Assembly: GCA_965365345.1 (NCBI GenBank)
Contig: CBDUBH010000084.1
Span: forward strand, 1 to 16,159
Length of the DNA stretch: 16,159 bases
Origin: CBDUBH01 sp965365345
GTDB lineage: Bacteria > Bacteroidota > Ignavibacteria > Ignavibacteriales > SURF-24
Direction of reading: 5' to 3'
The translations under genes were made by a program, and so were the position numbers. The first letter of the stretch is position 1, and each line of letters begins with the position of its first letter. Below, in pieces: positions 1 through 9,600 of the stretch. The notes under the pieces are model-generated. The model was not told the origin of the DNA, searched no databases, and worked only from the letters and a program-made list of their open reading frames with translations.

Positions 1-641
1 TCTTTTTGTCCCTGAAATATTATGAACGGCGATTGACTTTTTTTATCAATATCGATCATAAATGCTTTTGCCGTTGCAATTGCAACATCTCTTCCGGCAT
101 ATTTTTCAATTAAATAAATTATCAAATTTGTAAAAGTATAAGCTCCTCCGCTTGTATAAATTCCATCTGAATCCGTTATCATTTTATCATCCATCAAAAT
201 AACTTCCGGAAATAACATTCTGAATTTATTTGCAAATTGCCAGTGAGTCGTGCAAAATTTTCCGTTAAGCAATCCGGTTGAAGCCAGGAAAAATGAACCT
301 ATGCAAAGACTAACAACTTCGGCTCCGAGTTTATAATGATTTATAATCCACGGAATCAACTTTTCATTCATTCTTAAATTTTCTTCAAGCTCACCGTGAA
401 TTGCAGGAAGAATTATTAAATCCGTTTTTGTTACTTCATCAATTAAATATTCAGGATGAATTGTAAATAATCCGGTAGTTTGTTTTGTTTCTTTTGATAA
501 GCCAACCAAGTGCAGATCGAAAATGGGTTTTTGATTTTTACTTGCAAGAAAAGAGTTAACCCAGCTGAAAATCTGATGCGTGCCTTCCACATTTACTAAA
601 CTGAAATGCCCTTGCGGAATTAGAATTGATACATTTTTCAT
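1..641 (-). CDS. GlxA-type transcriptional regulator, N-terminal DJ-1/PfpI domain (partial)
   Basis: The reading frame is open from an ATG at 641 to the window edge (213 codons, no stop), so the gene is cut by the window. An AAGGA ribosome site lies about 7 nt upstream of the ATG. The N-terminal 200 residues form a class I glutamine-amidotransferase/DJ-1-like domain. Visible landmarks are VSILIPQGHFSLVN at the start, the nucleophile-elbow segment VVSLCIGSFFLAS with Cys113, then LLNGKFCTTHW with His133, and YTSGGAYTFTNLI. This layout is typical of GlxA/FtrA-like regulators, where a C-terminal AraC helix-turn-helix follows at about residue 220; that part would lie outside the window. It is divergent from the VOC operon, so it may regulate that operon (inference). 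The ligand is unknown. A stand-alone PfpI-family protein is less likely because the chain is still open after the domain. Confidence 0.85.
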   Translation of the reverse strand, partial: MKNVSILIPQGHFSLVNVEGTHQIFSWVNSFLASKNQKPIFDLHLVGLSKETKQTTGLFTIHPEYLIDEVTKTDLIILPAIHGELEENLRMNEKLIPWIINHYKLGAEVVSLCIGSFFLASTGLLNGKFCTTHWQFANKFRMLFPEVILMDDKMITDSDGIYTSGGAYTFTNLIIYLIEKYAGRDVAIATAKAFMIDIDKKSQSPFIIFQGQK

Positions 642-662
642 AAACTGATCCTTCAATTTATA

Positions 663-689
663 TGTCGCAATTAACCCCTGAATTTGTCG
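663..689. promoter_or_regulatory. TGTCG direct repeat, candidate operator
   Basis: TGTCGCAAT (663-671) and TGTCGTGAT (685-693) are direct repeats 22 bp apart, about two helical turns. They lie between the divergent GlxA-like regulator and the VOC operon. AraC-family proteins, including GlxA types, commonly bind two direct half-sites spaced by about 21 bp, so this is a reasonable operator candidate. It was found by eye, and short repeats of this kind can arise by chance. Confidence 0.25.
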
Positions 690-805
690 TGATCACCTAT
701 TGTTATTTGCTTGATTTTCATATTTCTTACAATAAAAGATATCATGTATTAAAATGAAAGAGATTGAAAATTGCAACAGAATTTTTTATTCGAAAGGAAA
801 AAAAT

Positions 806-1279
806 ATGCAAAAGATAAATCCTTTTTTATGGTTCAATGATAATGCCGAAGAAGCCGTAAAATTTTATACATCTGTTTTCAAAAATTCAAAAACCGGTAA
901 AGCTTTATATTACAATGAAAACATTCCGGATCAAAAAGGAAAAGTAATGACGATTGAATTTGAAATTGAAGGTCAGGAATTTATTGCATTGAATGGCGGT
1001 CCTGAATTTAAATTTTCACAGGCAATTTCATTTTTTGTAAAGTGCAATTCGCAAGATGAAGTTGATGAATTATGGAATAAACTTTCGGAAGGCGGTGAAA
1101 TACAACAATGCGGTTGGTTAATAGATAAATTCGGAATTTCATGGCAGATCGTTCCAACCATGCTTGGAGAAATGTTAAGTGATAAAAATTCTTCAAGATC
1201 AAATCGTGTAATGGAAGCAATGTTAAAAATGAAAAAACTTGATCTTAATATTTTGAAAGAAGCTTACAATCAAAATTAA
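806..1279 (+). CDS. VOC family protein (PhnB/3-demethylubiquinone methyltransferase-like fold)
   Basis: A protein of 157 residues beginning MQKINPFLWFNDNAEEAV, the characteristic opening of the PhnB-like branch of the vicinal-oxygen-chelate superfamily. It ends with the family's usual tail (RVMEAMLKMKKLDLNILKEAY). I chose the ATG at 806 over the in-frame TTG at 764. An AAAGGA ribosome site sits about 7 nt before 806, and the family starts at this residue; the TTG would add 14 residues of low-complexity leader. First gene of a four-gene plus-strand operon with two further VOC proteins and an SRPBCC protein. The '3-demethylubiquinone methyltransferase' label often attached to this family reflects a domain name only. 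No substrate can be assigned. Cytoplasmic; no signal peptide. Confidence 0.85.
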   Translation: MQKINPFLWFNDNAEEAVKFYTSVFKNSKTGKALYYNENIPDQKGKVMTIEFEIEGQEFIALNGGPEFKFSQAISFFVKCNSQDEVDELWNKLSEGGEIQQCGWLIDKFGISWQIVPTMLGEMLSDKNSSRSNRVMEAMLKMKKLDLNILKEAYNQN

Positions 1280-1333
1280 TTTTTAGAAGTTTGAAAAATC
1301 AAAACATCAAAATTAAAATGAAAGGGATGAAAA

Positions 1334-1762
1334 ATGGTAAATAGAATTTATGTAAATCTTCCGGTAAAAGATCTTAAAAGATCGATGGAATTTTTCTCAA
1401 AACTCGGTTTTTCGTATAACGAACAATTCACAAATGACAAGGCCGCATGTTTAATTTTAGGCGTAAATTTTTACGCAATGCTTCTTCAAGAAGATTTTTT
1501 TAAGACTTTCACCAAAAAAGAGATAAGCGATGCAAATAAAACAACGGAGGTTTTGATCGCATTAGATCTTAACAGCAGAAAGGAAGTTGATGAAATGGTT
1601 GCGAAAGCCGTAAAAGCCGGAGGAACAATTTACAGAGATCCTGATGATCACGGATGGATGTACGGACATAGTTTTGCTGATCTTGACGGACATCAATGGG
1701 AAGTCGGTTATATGGATTTAAATGCAATTCCAAAAGAAATGAAAAATACAGAAAGCGTTTAA
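1334..1762 (+). CDS. VOC family protein (glyoxalase/bleomycin-resistance fold)
   Basis: A protein of 142 residues with two beta-alpha-beta-beta-beta modules. The N-terminal module opens IYVNLPVKDLKRSMEFFSKL. The C-terminal module contains DPDDHGWMYGHSFADLDG followed by HQWEVGYMD, whose Glu is the usual last metal ligand of glyoxalase-like proteins. Length is normal for a single-domain VOC protein, which would act as a dimer. The start is preceded by AAAGGG, then GATGAAAA and the ATG. It sits 54 bp after the first VOC gene and 38 bp before the third, so co-transcription is likely. It is a different VOC subgroup from its two neighbours (closer to classic lactoylglutathione-lyase-like proteins), so the trio is not a simple tandem duplication. 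The substrate cannot be predicted. Confidence 0.87.
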   Translation: MVNRIYVNLPVKDLKRSMEFFSKLGFSYNEQFTNDKAACLILGVNFYAMLLQEDFFKTFTKKEISDANKTTEVLIALDLNSRKEVDEMVAKAVKAGGTIYRDPDDHGWMYGHSFADLDGHQWEVGYMDLNAIPKEMKNTESV

Positions 1763-1800
1763 GTTTAAGAATTTAGTAATTTTAATTTCGTGGAGTTAAA

Positions 1801-2217
1801 ATGTCGAAAATAAATGCGTATATAAGTTTTAACGGTAAATGCAGAGAGGCAATGAATTTTTATAAAGAATGTATCGGCGGTGAACTTGAATTTATGACAT
1901 TTGCCGATTCCCCAATGACTGAGCAAACTTCCGGAAGTGATAAAGATAAAATCATGCATTCATCATTGAAAAAAGGCAATCTGCTTTTAATGGCTTCCGA
2001 TATGGGAAATCCGGACGGATATAAATACGGTAATAATATTTCCTTAACTTTAACTTGTGAAAGCGAAGAGGAAATAAATAATTTATTCACTAAATTATCT
2101 GATGGCGGAGAAATTCTGATGCCGCTCGGAATACAATTTTGGGGCGATCTGTTTGGTGCTTTTTATGATAAATTTAAAATAAAATGGATGCTTTTATATG
2201 ACACAAATAAAAAATGA
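1801..2217 (+). CDS. VOC family protein (PhnB-like)
   Basis: A protein of 138 residues opening MSKINAYISFNGKCREAMNF, followed by YKECIGGELEFMTFAD and the IMHSSLKKGNLLLMASDM strand pair. This is the standard PhnB-like signature, with the aromatic-rich end (FWGDLFGAFYDKFKIKWML) in place. TGGAG with a spacer of about 6 nt precedes the ATG. The 3' end overlaps the next gene by 20 bp, suggesting translational coupling. It resembles the first gene of the operon in family but differs clearly in sequence. Function beyond the fold is unknown. Confidence 0.87.
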   Translation: MSKINAYISFNGKCREAMNFYKECIGGELEFMTFADSPMTEQTSGSDKDKIMHSSLKKGNLLLMASDMGNPDGYKYGNNISLTLTCESEEEINNLFTKLSDGGEILMPLGIQFWGDLFGAFYDKFKIKWMLLYDTNKK

Positions 2218-2668
2218 ACAACCAAAACAAAAAATTAATCTTTCAATCGAAATTAACGCATCAAAAGAAAAAATCTGGAATGTTCTTCTTGATGATAAAA
2301 CTTACAGAATATGGACATCTGTTTTTCATCCCGGATCTTATGCCGAAAGTGATTGGAAAGAAGGAAGCAAAGTTCTATTTAAAACTCCCGAAGGAAAAGG
2401 ATTGGTCAGCAAAGTTGTAATTCATAAACCTATGGAAATAATTTCTTTTGAACATTTGGGAGTTGTAAAAGACAATATGGAAATTTTTGATGATGAAGAA
2501 TTTAGCAGTTGGCAAGGAATGCATGAAACTTATACTGTAAAAGCAAGCAGAGATAAAACCGAACTCTTTATAGAACAGGATATTACCGAAGATTATAAGG
2601 ATTGGTTTTACTCGACCTGGGAAAAAGCATTACAAAAGATAAAAGAACTTTCAGAAAATAATGTTTGA
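2198..2668 (+). CDS. SRPBCC family protein (AHSA1/START-like)
   Basis: A protein of 156 residues. After a short polar leader (MTQIKNEQPKQK) comes the SRPBCC opening strand and helix (INLSIEINASKEKIWNVLLD), then KTYRIWTSVFHPGSYAESDW and EGSKVLFKTPEGKGLVSKV. The long C-terminal helix WFYSTWEKALQKIKELSE closes the hydrophobic pocket. The ATG lies inside the end of the preceding VOC gene (20-bp overlap) without a strong Shine-Dalgarno, so coupled translation is likely. SRPBCC proteins bind hydrophobic ligands; which ligand cannot be said. SRPBCC and VOC genes often occur together in Bacteroidota small-molecule or stress operons. It is the last gene of the operon; a bidirectional hairpin terminator follows. 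Confidence 0.85.
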   Translation: MTQIKNEQPKQKINLSIEINASKEKIWNVLLDDKTYRIWTSVFHPGSYAESDWKEGSKVLFKTPEGKGLVSKVVIHKPMEIISFEHLGVVKDNMEIFDDEEFSSWQGMHETYTVKASRDKTELFIEQDITEDYKDWFYSTWEKALQKIKELSENNV

Positions 2669-2684
2669 TTTAATTTTATAAAAG

Positions 2685-2717
2685 AAAAAGTAGCTCTTAA
2701 TTAAGAGCTACTTTTTT
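2685..2717. terminator. Bidirectional intrinsic terminator between convergent operons
   Basis: AAAAAGTAGCTC (2685-2696) pairs perfectly with GAGCTACTTTTT (2705-2716) around the self-complementary TTAATTAA. Each strand ends the hairpin in a T-run: CTTTTTTATT on plus, CTTTTTCTTTT on minus. It lies 16 bp after the SRPBCC stop and 15 bp after the addA stop, so it can end both converging transcripts. Confidence 0.9.
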
Positions 2718-2731
2718 ATTCCGGTTTAACT

Positions 2732-5700
2732 TTAAAAATTTGTGCCGGCAATTTCTTTTATAACTTCTTCATACAATCCTTCTGCCAAAATTTCTTTCTC
2801 GCAAATAATTTCAGGGAATTTTGTAAAAATAATTTGTATTGTAAACTTTTTGATATCAGGATATTTTTTGCTTAAAACCGCTGCGTAAAATTTCAATTGC
2901 GGATAATAGTATTCTAATTTTTTTTCTATTTCCTTTTCTGAAATATCGTTTGATTTATAATCAACAATTCTTGCTTCATCACCAGCAACAATATATTTAT
3001 CAATTATTCCCTGCAAAAAGATCTGATGCTCTTCATCAAAATGCCAAAGTTCATATTCGTTATTACAATCCTTGTGTTTGCTAATATCATTGTAAATACC
3101 GGAGGCGAAATATTTCCGCAATTCTTCTTCAATTTCTTTTATGAATTTTGTTTTTATTTCATCGCTTTTTGCGTAGGGAAAATCAATTTCATTTTTTACG
3201 ATTTGTTCAATCAAATTTTCATCAATTTTTTCCGGAGAAAGATCGCGCGATAAAATTGAATGAATTACCGTTCCTTTCAAAGTTTCCAATCCGCGAAGTG
3301 AATTTTCATCACTTGAAATATTTTCTTTTTTAAGTCCGTTTAATTTGTCAATTCGCAAAACATATTTTTTGTAATAATTATCTTTTCCTTCAATAATATC
3401 AGCATATTTTGTTGCAGTAAATTTATCTTCACTTGGTTTGTAATTCTTGTTTTCATCCAGAAGAAATTGATAATCTTGTTTTTGGTCATCCTTGAATTCG
3501 CCTTTATTTTCAGGCAGATCAAGAATTACCGGGACTTCATAATCTAATTTTTCAATTACTTCTTTTCCGTTTTGATAAATTTCAAGATTGCGGGTAATTT
3601 TTAATTTTTTATCAGTTACAACTTGCAAAAATGAAACCGGTAACGCTTCTTCAATTATTCCCAAGAAAGAAGTCGGATCGAATTTCAATTTATTATCTTT
3701 GATTTTATAACTTCCCGAAATTCCCAAATAATAAGCGGCGCGTGTCATTGCAACATAAAGCAATCTTTTATATTCTGCTTCTTCCCGTTTATTTTGAATG
3801 AATTTATAAAGATTGCAAATTGGTGCTTCAGCTCTTTCATTAAAATAATTTTCGTTCAGGACTTTTGTTATGATTCCAAAATCACGGCTGATATTTATGC
3901 TACCCGAAGCAACTTTATCTTTTTGCGGCTCATCATGACATTCAAATAAAATCACAGCCGGAAATTCCAATCCTTTTGATTGGTGAACGGTCATAATTTT
4001 TACAACATCTTCATCGCCTGAAACTGCTGCCTGGGCTTCATCAGGATTTTCTTCAAGTGAAGTTTTTAAATGATCAACAAAATCGAAAAGCGTGCTGTAA
4101 TTATTTTTTTCAAAATCGCCCGCAATTTTTATCAGCTTTTCAACATTTGCAATATCTTGTTTTCCGTTTTTTCTCGAACTTAAAACAGTAAGAAATGCGG
4201 TTTCGCCCAATATTTTCCGCATCAAAACTGATATGTCAATTCTTTTTGATGTTGTAATATTTTCTTTTAATATCTTTTGAACTTTTTTAAGATCATTTTT
4301 TTCATCTAAATCTTTAACATAGTTCTGAAATTTTTTCCAGAAAGTTTCGCCTTGCACCAATGAGATTTTATAAATTCCGCTATCGGAAACTGAAAAGAAA
4401 GGCGAACGCAAAACTCCGGCAAGCGCAACATCATCATTTTGATTTACCAAAAATGCCAGATAATTATAAATATCTTTTATAACCTGATTTCCGTAAAATC
4501 CTTTACCGCCAACAATAACATATGGAATGCTATACTCAACAAAAGATTTTTCAAGCGCTTCAAAAGATTTTTTCTTGCGGACAAGCACAGCAATATTTTT
4601 ATAAGATAATTTTATTTCTTCATCTTTATCATTTTTATCGAACGCAAAATTTTCTTCGTTGCAAAGAAGTTTTATTTTTCGTGCAACCAAATCTGCTTCG
4701 GGTAAATTTGCATCATCTTTATTCGCTAACAAAAACTCCACTTTACCCAATAAATTCAAGCCTTTCGGAGATTTCCCGATTCCGCAAACTAAATTTGAAT
4801 TTTCAACTTGATTGAATTTATCTGAAATATTAAAATCTTTTTCAACTTTCAGCAAATTTTCAAAAATGAAATTTGTAAACAGACAATTATTCGCAGCCAT
4901 TCTGAAACTATGTGGAAGATTTTTCTTTTCCTGTTCGCATGAATTAAAAATATCTTTTGCGGTATCATTAAAAACTTTCAGATCGGCATTTCTGAACATG
5001 TAAATACTTTGCTTTTCATCGCCAACCACAAAAAGATTTCCGTTTTCACGTTTTAATTTTTCCGGCTTTTCATTTACTTTATTTGCAATTTCGGTAAGCA
5101 CAGGAATTACCAAATCGTATTGCAATTGATTTGTATCCTGATATTCATCTATCATTATGTAATCAATTTCTTTTTGAAGTTCGGCAACAACGTCTTTATC
5201 GTGCTTAACAAGATTTTTTGCTTTTATCAGAATATCTTCAAAATCCAAAAACCCATTTTCTTTTTTTGATTTTTCATAATGAGAATTTATCGCATCAAAA
5301 ATTTTGATGAAACTTATTCCGAATCCGGCAAGATTTATTTCGAGTTCCGCGCGATTATCCGTTACAGGAAATTTTGAAAAAAGTTCGAGATAGTTATTAC
5401 AAAAAGAAATTTCATTTGCGCTGTTTTCAGCTCTTTCGGCAAAAGTCTGATTCCTTAAACTTTTTCCATTATCTTTTGTTAAACCCGAATCGATAAGTTC
5501 TTTAATGAAATTTTTTACTTGTTCAAATTCTTTAATTTCGGTTTTATAACTTATCAAAATATTATTCAGTAAATCTAAATTAGCTTGCGCATTTCTTCTT
5601 GGAGCAGGATTTAATTCAGGAAGTTTCTTTTCTATATCTTTACCGATTATATCAAGTGATTCATAAAACTTTATTGCGGAAGGAACGAAAATTTCCTTCA

Positions 5701-6622
5701 TTGCCTCATCAAATTCTTTTGCAAAATATTCCGCAATTTGATCTTTTGATTTTGAATAAATTGATTCCTTCAAATCTGCGATATCATTTCTTTTATCATT
5801 TAAAATTTTTGTCATCGCTTCAACGAATTGCATTTTTGATCCTAAAATTCTAATCAAATTTTTCAAATCATTTTGAAGTGGATGATCTTTTGTTTCTAAT
5901 ATTTCTCGTGAAACTTCATCAATGCTAAGTTCAATTAATTCATTTGATATTCTTTTATCAATCGGAGTGAACGAAACATCAAGTCCCGCTTTTAACGGAA
6001 ATCTTTTTAAAATATTTGAGCAGAACGAATGAATCGTTGAAATATTTGCAGAAACTAAATTGCGGCGAAGTCTTGAAAGTTTTTCAATATTGCGTGTGTT
6101 GACGGGAATTTTTTCTTCAATTAATTTTATTACTTGTTGATCAATTTTATTTTCATCTGTTTCATTAATTTGTGAAATTAATTTCCCGTATGATTTTAAA
6201 ATTTCTTCATCATTTATTTCCGGTTTATTACCGGCAATTATGTTTGCGCGGATTTTTGTAAAATGTTCATTCTCAATTTCATTGTTCGAAATTCTTTCAT
6301 CAACTTCTTTTGCAATTTTAACGTAAAGTTCCGATGCGGCCTTATCGGTAAAAGTTATCGCAACAATTCTTCTTACATCAACCGGATTTGTCGAAATTAT
6401 TTTTTTATTTTCATCGTACGCAATTCCGAGCGCGATATTTACAAATCTTGTTGAAAAAACTTTTGTTTTTCCGCTGCCGGCATTTGCCGTTACAATTCCG
6501 TGCTTGCTGAAATCAAGCGCTTTAAATTGTTCTTCTGTAAATTTAACTTCCGTTATTATTTTTGTTTTATTTTGATCATCGTTATTAAATATTTTTCCGT
6601 TTTCTTTTATGTAAGTCGGCAT
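2732..6622 (-). CDS. addA: AddA: ATP-dependent helicase/nuclease subunit A
   Basis: UvrD/RecB-type SF1A helicase with a C-terminal RecB-family nuclease, 1296 residues. It is the motor and one nuclease of the AddAB complex, which resects double-strand breaks to load RecA. Helicase motifs run in order: Q-motif FTEEQFKALD, Walker A AGSGKT (48-53), Walker B DEYQDTN (492-498), VVGDEKQSIYMFRNAD, motif V MTVHQSKGLEFP and motif VI RLLYVAMTRA. The nuclease domain shows GTVIHSIL (His1121), GIIDKYI, then VDYKS (Asp1221, Lys1223) and QLKFYA, so its active site is complete. I chose the ATG at 6622, not the TTG at 6646. The ATG follows AddB's stop by 11 bp with GGGG as ribosome site, while the TTG would overlap addB. 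It is the second gene of the operon addB-addA and ends at the shared terminator. Length is near that of other AddA proteins. Confidence 0.93.
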   Translation of the reverse strand: MPTYIKENGKIFNNDDQNKTKIITEVKFTEEQFKALDFSKHGIVTANAGSGKTKVFSTRFVNIALGIAYDENKKIISTNPVDVRRIVAITFTDKAASELYVKIAKEVDERISNNEIENEHFTKIRANIIAGNKPEINDEEILKSYGKLISQINETDENKIDQQVIKLIEEKIPVNTRNIEKLSRLRRNLVSANISTIHSFCSNILKRFPLKAGLDVSFTPIDKRISNELIELSIDEVSREILETKDHPLQNDLKNLIRILGSKMQFVEAMTKILNDKRNDIADLKESIYSKSKDQIAEYFAKEFDEAMKEIFVPSAIKFYESLDIIGKDIEKKLPELNPAPRRNAQANLDLLNNILISYKTEIKEFEQVKNFIKELIDSGLTKDNGKSLRNQTFAERAENSANEISFCNNYLELFSKFPVTDNRAELEINLAGFGISFIKIFDAINSHYEKSKKENGFLDFEDILIKAKNLVKHDKDVVAELQKEIDYIMIDEYQDTNQLQYDLVIPVLTEIANKVNEKPEKLKRENGNLFVVGDEKQSIYMFRNADLKVFNDTAKDIFNSCEQEKKNLPHSFRMAANNCLFTNFIFENLLKVEKDFNISDKFNQVENSNLVCGIGKSPKGLNLLGKVEFLLANKDDANLPEADLVARKIKLLCNEENFAFDKNDKDEEIKLSYKNIAVLVRKKKSFEALEKSFVEYSIPYVIVGGKGFYGNQVIKDIYNYLAFLVNQNDDVALAGVLRSPFFSVSDSGIYKISLVQGETFWKKFQNYVKDLDEKNDLKKVQKILKENITTSKRIDISVLMRKILGETAFLTVLSSRKNGKQDIANVEKLIKIAGDFEKNNYSTLFDFVDHLKTSLEENPDEAQAAVSGDEDVVKIMTVHQSKGLEFPAVILFECHDEPQKDKVASGSINISRDFGIITKVLNENYFNERAEAPICNLYKFIQNKREEAEYKRLLYVAMTRAAYYLGISGSYKIKDNKLKFDPTSFLGIIEEALPVSFLQVVTDKKLKITRNLEIYQNGKEVIEKLDYEVPVILDLPENKGEFKDDQKQDYQFLLDENKNYKPSEDKFTATKYADIIEGKDNYYKKYVLRIDKLNGLKKENISSDENSLRGLETLKGTVIHSILSRDLSPEKIDENLIEQIVKNEIDFPYAKSDEIKTKFIKEIEEELRKYFASGIYNDISKHKDCNNEYELWHFDEEHQIFLQGIIDKYIVAGDEARIVDYKSNDISEKEIEKKLEYYYPQLKFYAAVLSKKYPDIKKFTIQIIFTKFPEIICEKEILAEGLYEEVIKEIAGTNF

Positions 6623-6633
6623 TTTATTTCCCC

Positions 6634-9600
6634 TTAGTTTCTGCAAATGTTTATGAAGTTACAATATTTACAAACTTTTTCATCAACTTTTTCCGGCAAC
6701 GCAAATTTCGCATTGTTGATTTTGTTGAAGAACTCCGGAAGTTTTTCTTTTAATGCTTGAATTGCTACATCTGGTTTAACTTTATCACTGCGCTGATCAC
6801 GTTTAAATAACTCTATTGCGGGAGTAACTTTAAATTCTTCCTCTTTTAATTTCAGTGAATAAATGCATGCAGCAAATGGTTCGAAATTTTCGCCAAAAAC
6901 TTCCAGCAAATATTTTTGCGCAGCTACTAGATAAATTGAAAGTTGTAAATACTTTCCTTCTGTAATATCATTTTTGCTAACACTTTTTCCGCTTAATTTA
7001 TAATCAACTACTCTGAACATTTTTGCATTTCGATCAATATCTATGCGGTCAACGCTGCCGGTTAAATTTATTCCGCCGATTTCAAAAACTTTATTAGCTC
7101 TTTTTCCGAATTCATATTCAAAAGCAAACGGAACGAAATTTAATTTTGCAAATTCATTATTATAAACTTTTTCATATTCGTATTTTTCTTCGCATTCAAG
7201 TTTTAAAAACTGATACAAAATTGAATCTTTATAATTTTTATTCATTCCCAATATTTTTTCGCGCTCGATAAAATCATTTTCTGATTTGAATTTTTCTTTG
7301 ATTTTAATTTCCGCTATTGATTTTATTTCTTCCCAGTAATTTTTAATCTTATCTTTTTTAAGTTTTTGTCCCGGATTATTTTTGCAGTAATTTCCGTAAA
7401 AATCTTTTAAAATTTCGTGAAGCAAACTTCCGAGTTCGGTTCTTTCCATTTCATCGGTCGGTTCTTCCAAAGCTTTCAAGCGAATAATTTTTTCTGAAAA
7501 ATATTTAAATGGACATTTTGCAAATACTTCCAATTGCGATGCTGAAAATGTTATCTGTTCTACTTTTTCTTTATGTGTAGAAATTAATTTTTCATCAAAA
7601 TTTACTTTTCTTTCATTTGGAATTTTAGCATAGATTTCATTTATAATTTGTTGAGCGTCATTATTTGCGGGATTTTGTTCTGCTTCATTTTGACTTTCCT
7701 GCAAAACTTCATCAATTAAATTTCCGGTGAAAGTTGTTGCGGCATATTTTTGCTGCTCCCTTATTTTATCAACATTCAAAGCGCATTCAATTTCATCTTC
7801 GCTTAAATTAATTTTATCAATAACTTCGCTCACATTACTGATTTTATTGAACTCTTTCATCAATTCATTTTTTGAGTAAACTTTATCCTTGAAAATTTCT
7901 TTATTAAAATCAGTTATCTTCAAAGTGTTTTCTAATTCTTTTAAGAAAATTGATTTTTCAAATTCGCGCTTTTCTTCATTTTTAGGATATGATAAAATTA
8001 CTTTTCTGTTCCACGCGCACAAAGTTTGATAGAACAAATATCTTTCTTCTGCTTGATGCTCATCATCTTTTTTTGTGTAAGTTTTCGCTTTGAAAATCGG
8101 TGGTGAGTAAGAAGTCGGCAAATCGCCATCAACAAGTCCGCCGATAAAAAGATAATCAAATTTAAGTTCGCGAATTTCATCAAGAGTTGTAACGAGCACG
8201 CCGTAATTTGTTTTTTCAACTAAATTGAAACGCTGATTTTTTAGCGCAATTTTTAATTGATTGAAATAATGATCAAAATTATTTTTGTTGTTTTTTTCAA
8301 CTTCGGCAATAAGATCCATAAGTTCATCAAGCACTTCCAAAAATTTTATGTAACCGCGCGCATTCTCTTCCAAGTTTTCATAATTGAAATTATCTTGCTC
8401 TAAATCTTTATCTTTTAAATCATATTTCTTAAATCTTCCCAAAGTGAGATAATCCAAATTCAATTCTTCAATAAGACCATTAATTGCATTTTTAAATTCA
8501 GCCGGAGTTAATTCATTTTTAAATTTTTCAAATGAATTATGAATTACTTGCAAATCTGAAAGCGCTTTTTGGTAATTATTAATTTGATAATTAATTTTTT
8601 CAATCGAATTTTCTTCATTTAAATTTTCTTTTTGATTTTGCAAATCTTTTAACTTTTGCTTTATTTCAAAATCCCAATTTGTAAATCCGGAAACTATTTT
8701 TAATTCTTTCGCAGCGTTGAAAATTATGTTGCAATCAACTTTTTGATAATATTTTTTAGAATCAGATTTTTCATCTTTCGATTTTATTTCATAAGGATAA
8801 CTTTTATTTTTAAGTGAAATAAATCCGCTTGAAAACGCGCGCATAATATCTTTGTAATAAAAATCATTATTTTTTATTTCGAGAAAATTCATCAATGCCT
8901 GCACCGGATGCGAATTGATAAGCATTTTTCTATCGGTAAGATTTAACGGAATTTTGTATTCGGTAAATTTATCGCGAACAAGCGCGGAGTAATTTTCAAT
9001 TTTATTGAACACAACGCAAATGTTATGAGGCTTTCTGCCTTTTTCAGTCATTTCTTTAATTGCTTTTGCAATAAATTCAACTTCTTTTTCGCGATCTGCC
9101 GCTTCAAGTTTATAAATTTTGCGGTCGGGAAGCTGCTGCTGCTCCGGCACTTTATTGTAATTTATACTTATATATGATTGAACCGGATTTAAATGATCAT
9201 GTTTTAATTCATCTGTTTTCCAGCCGGATTTTTCTTTAGTAAATTTTTCGTAAAGTCCGGTTAAATGTCCGAACAGAAATTCATTATCGCCGCAATAATT
9301 AAATTCAATTACAACATTTGTAATTTGCGCAAGTTTATCAAGCAGTTCAATTTCAAGATTTGTAAAATTATTGTAGCCGCTTATGTAAATTGTTTTTACT
9401 TTTGAATAACATTTTTCAAAATATTTTTCGAAGTTCTCTTTTATTTCTACAAGATCGGAATAAACATCACCAACTTCTTTTAAATTTACAGAAGTGCATT
9501 CTTCATTATAAGCTTGATAAATTTTTGCGATATCGCGAGTTTTTTTTCTTTCACTTTCAGAAAGTAAAAATTCGCCTTTTTCTTTTTTTTCTGATTCAGC

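Noticed and set aside
764..805. TTG start for the first VOC gene adding 14 residues
   Set aside because: The ATG at 806 has an AAAGGA ribosome site, and the family's conserved sequence begins there.
6623..6646. TTG start for addA adding 8 residues
   Set aside because: It would overlap the end of addB. The ATG at 6622 follows the addB stop by 11 bp with GGGG in place as ribosome site.
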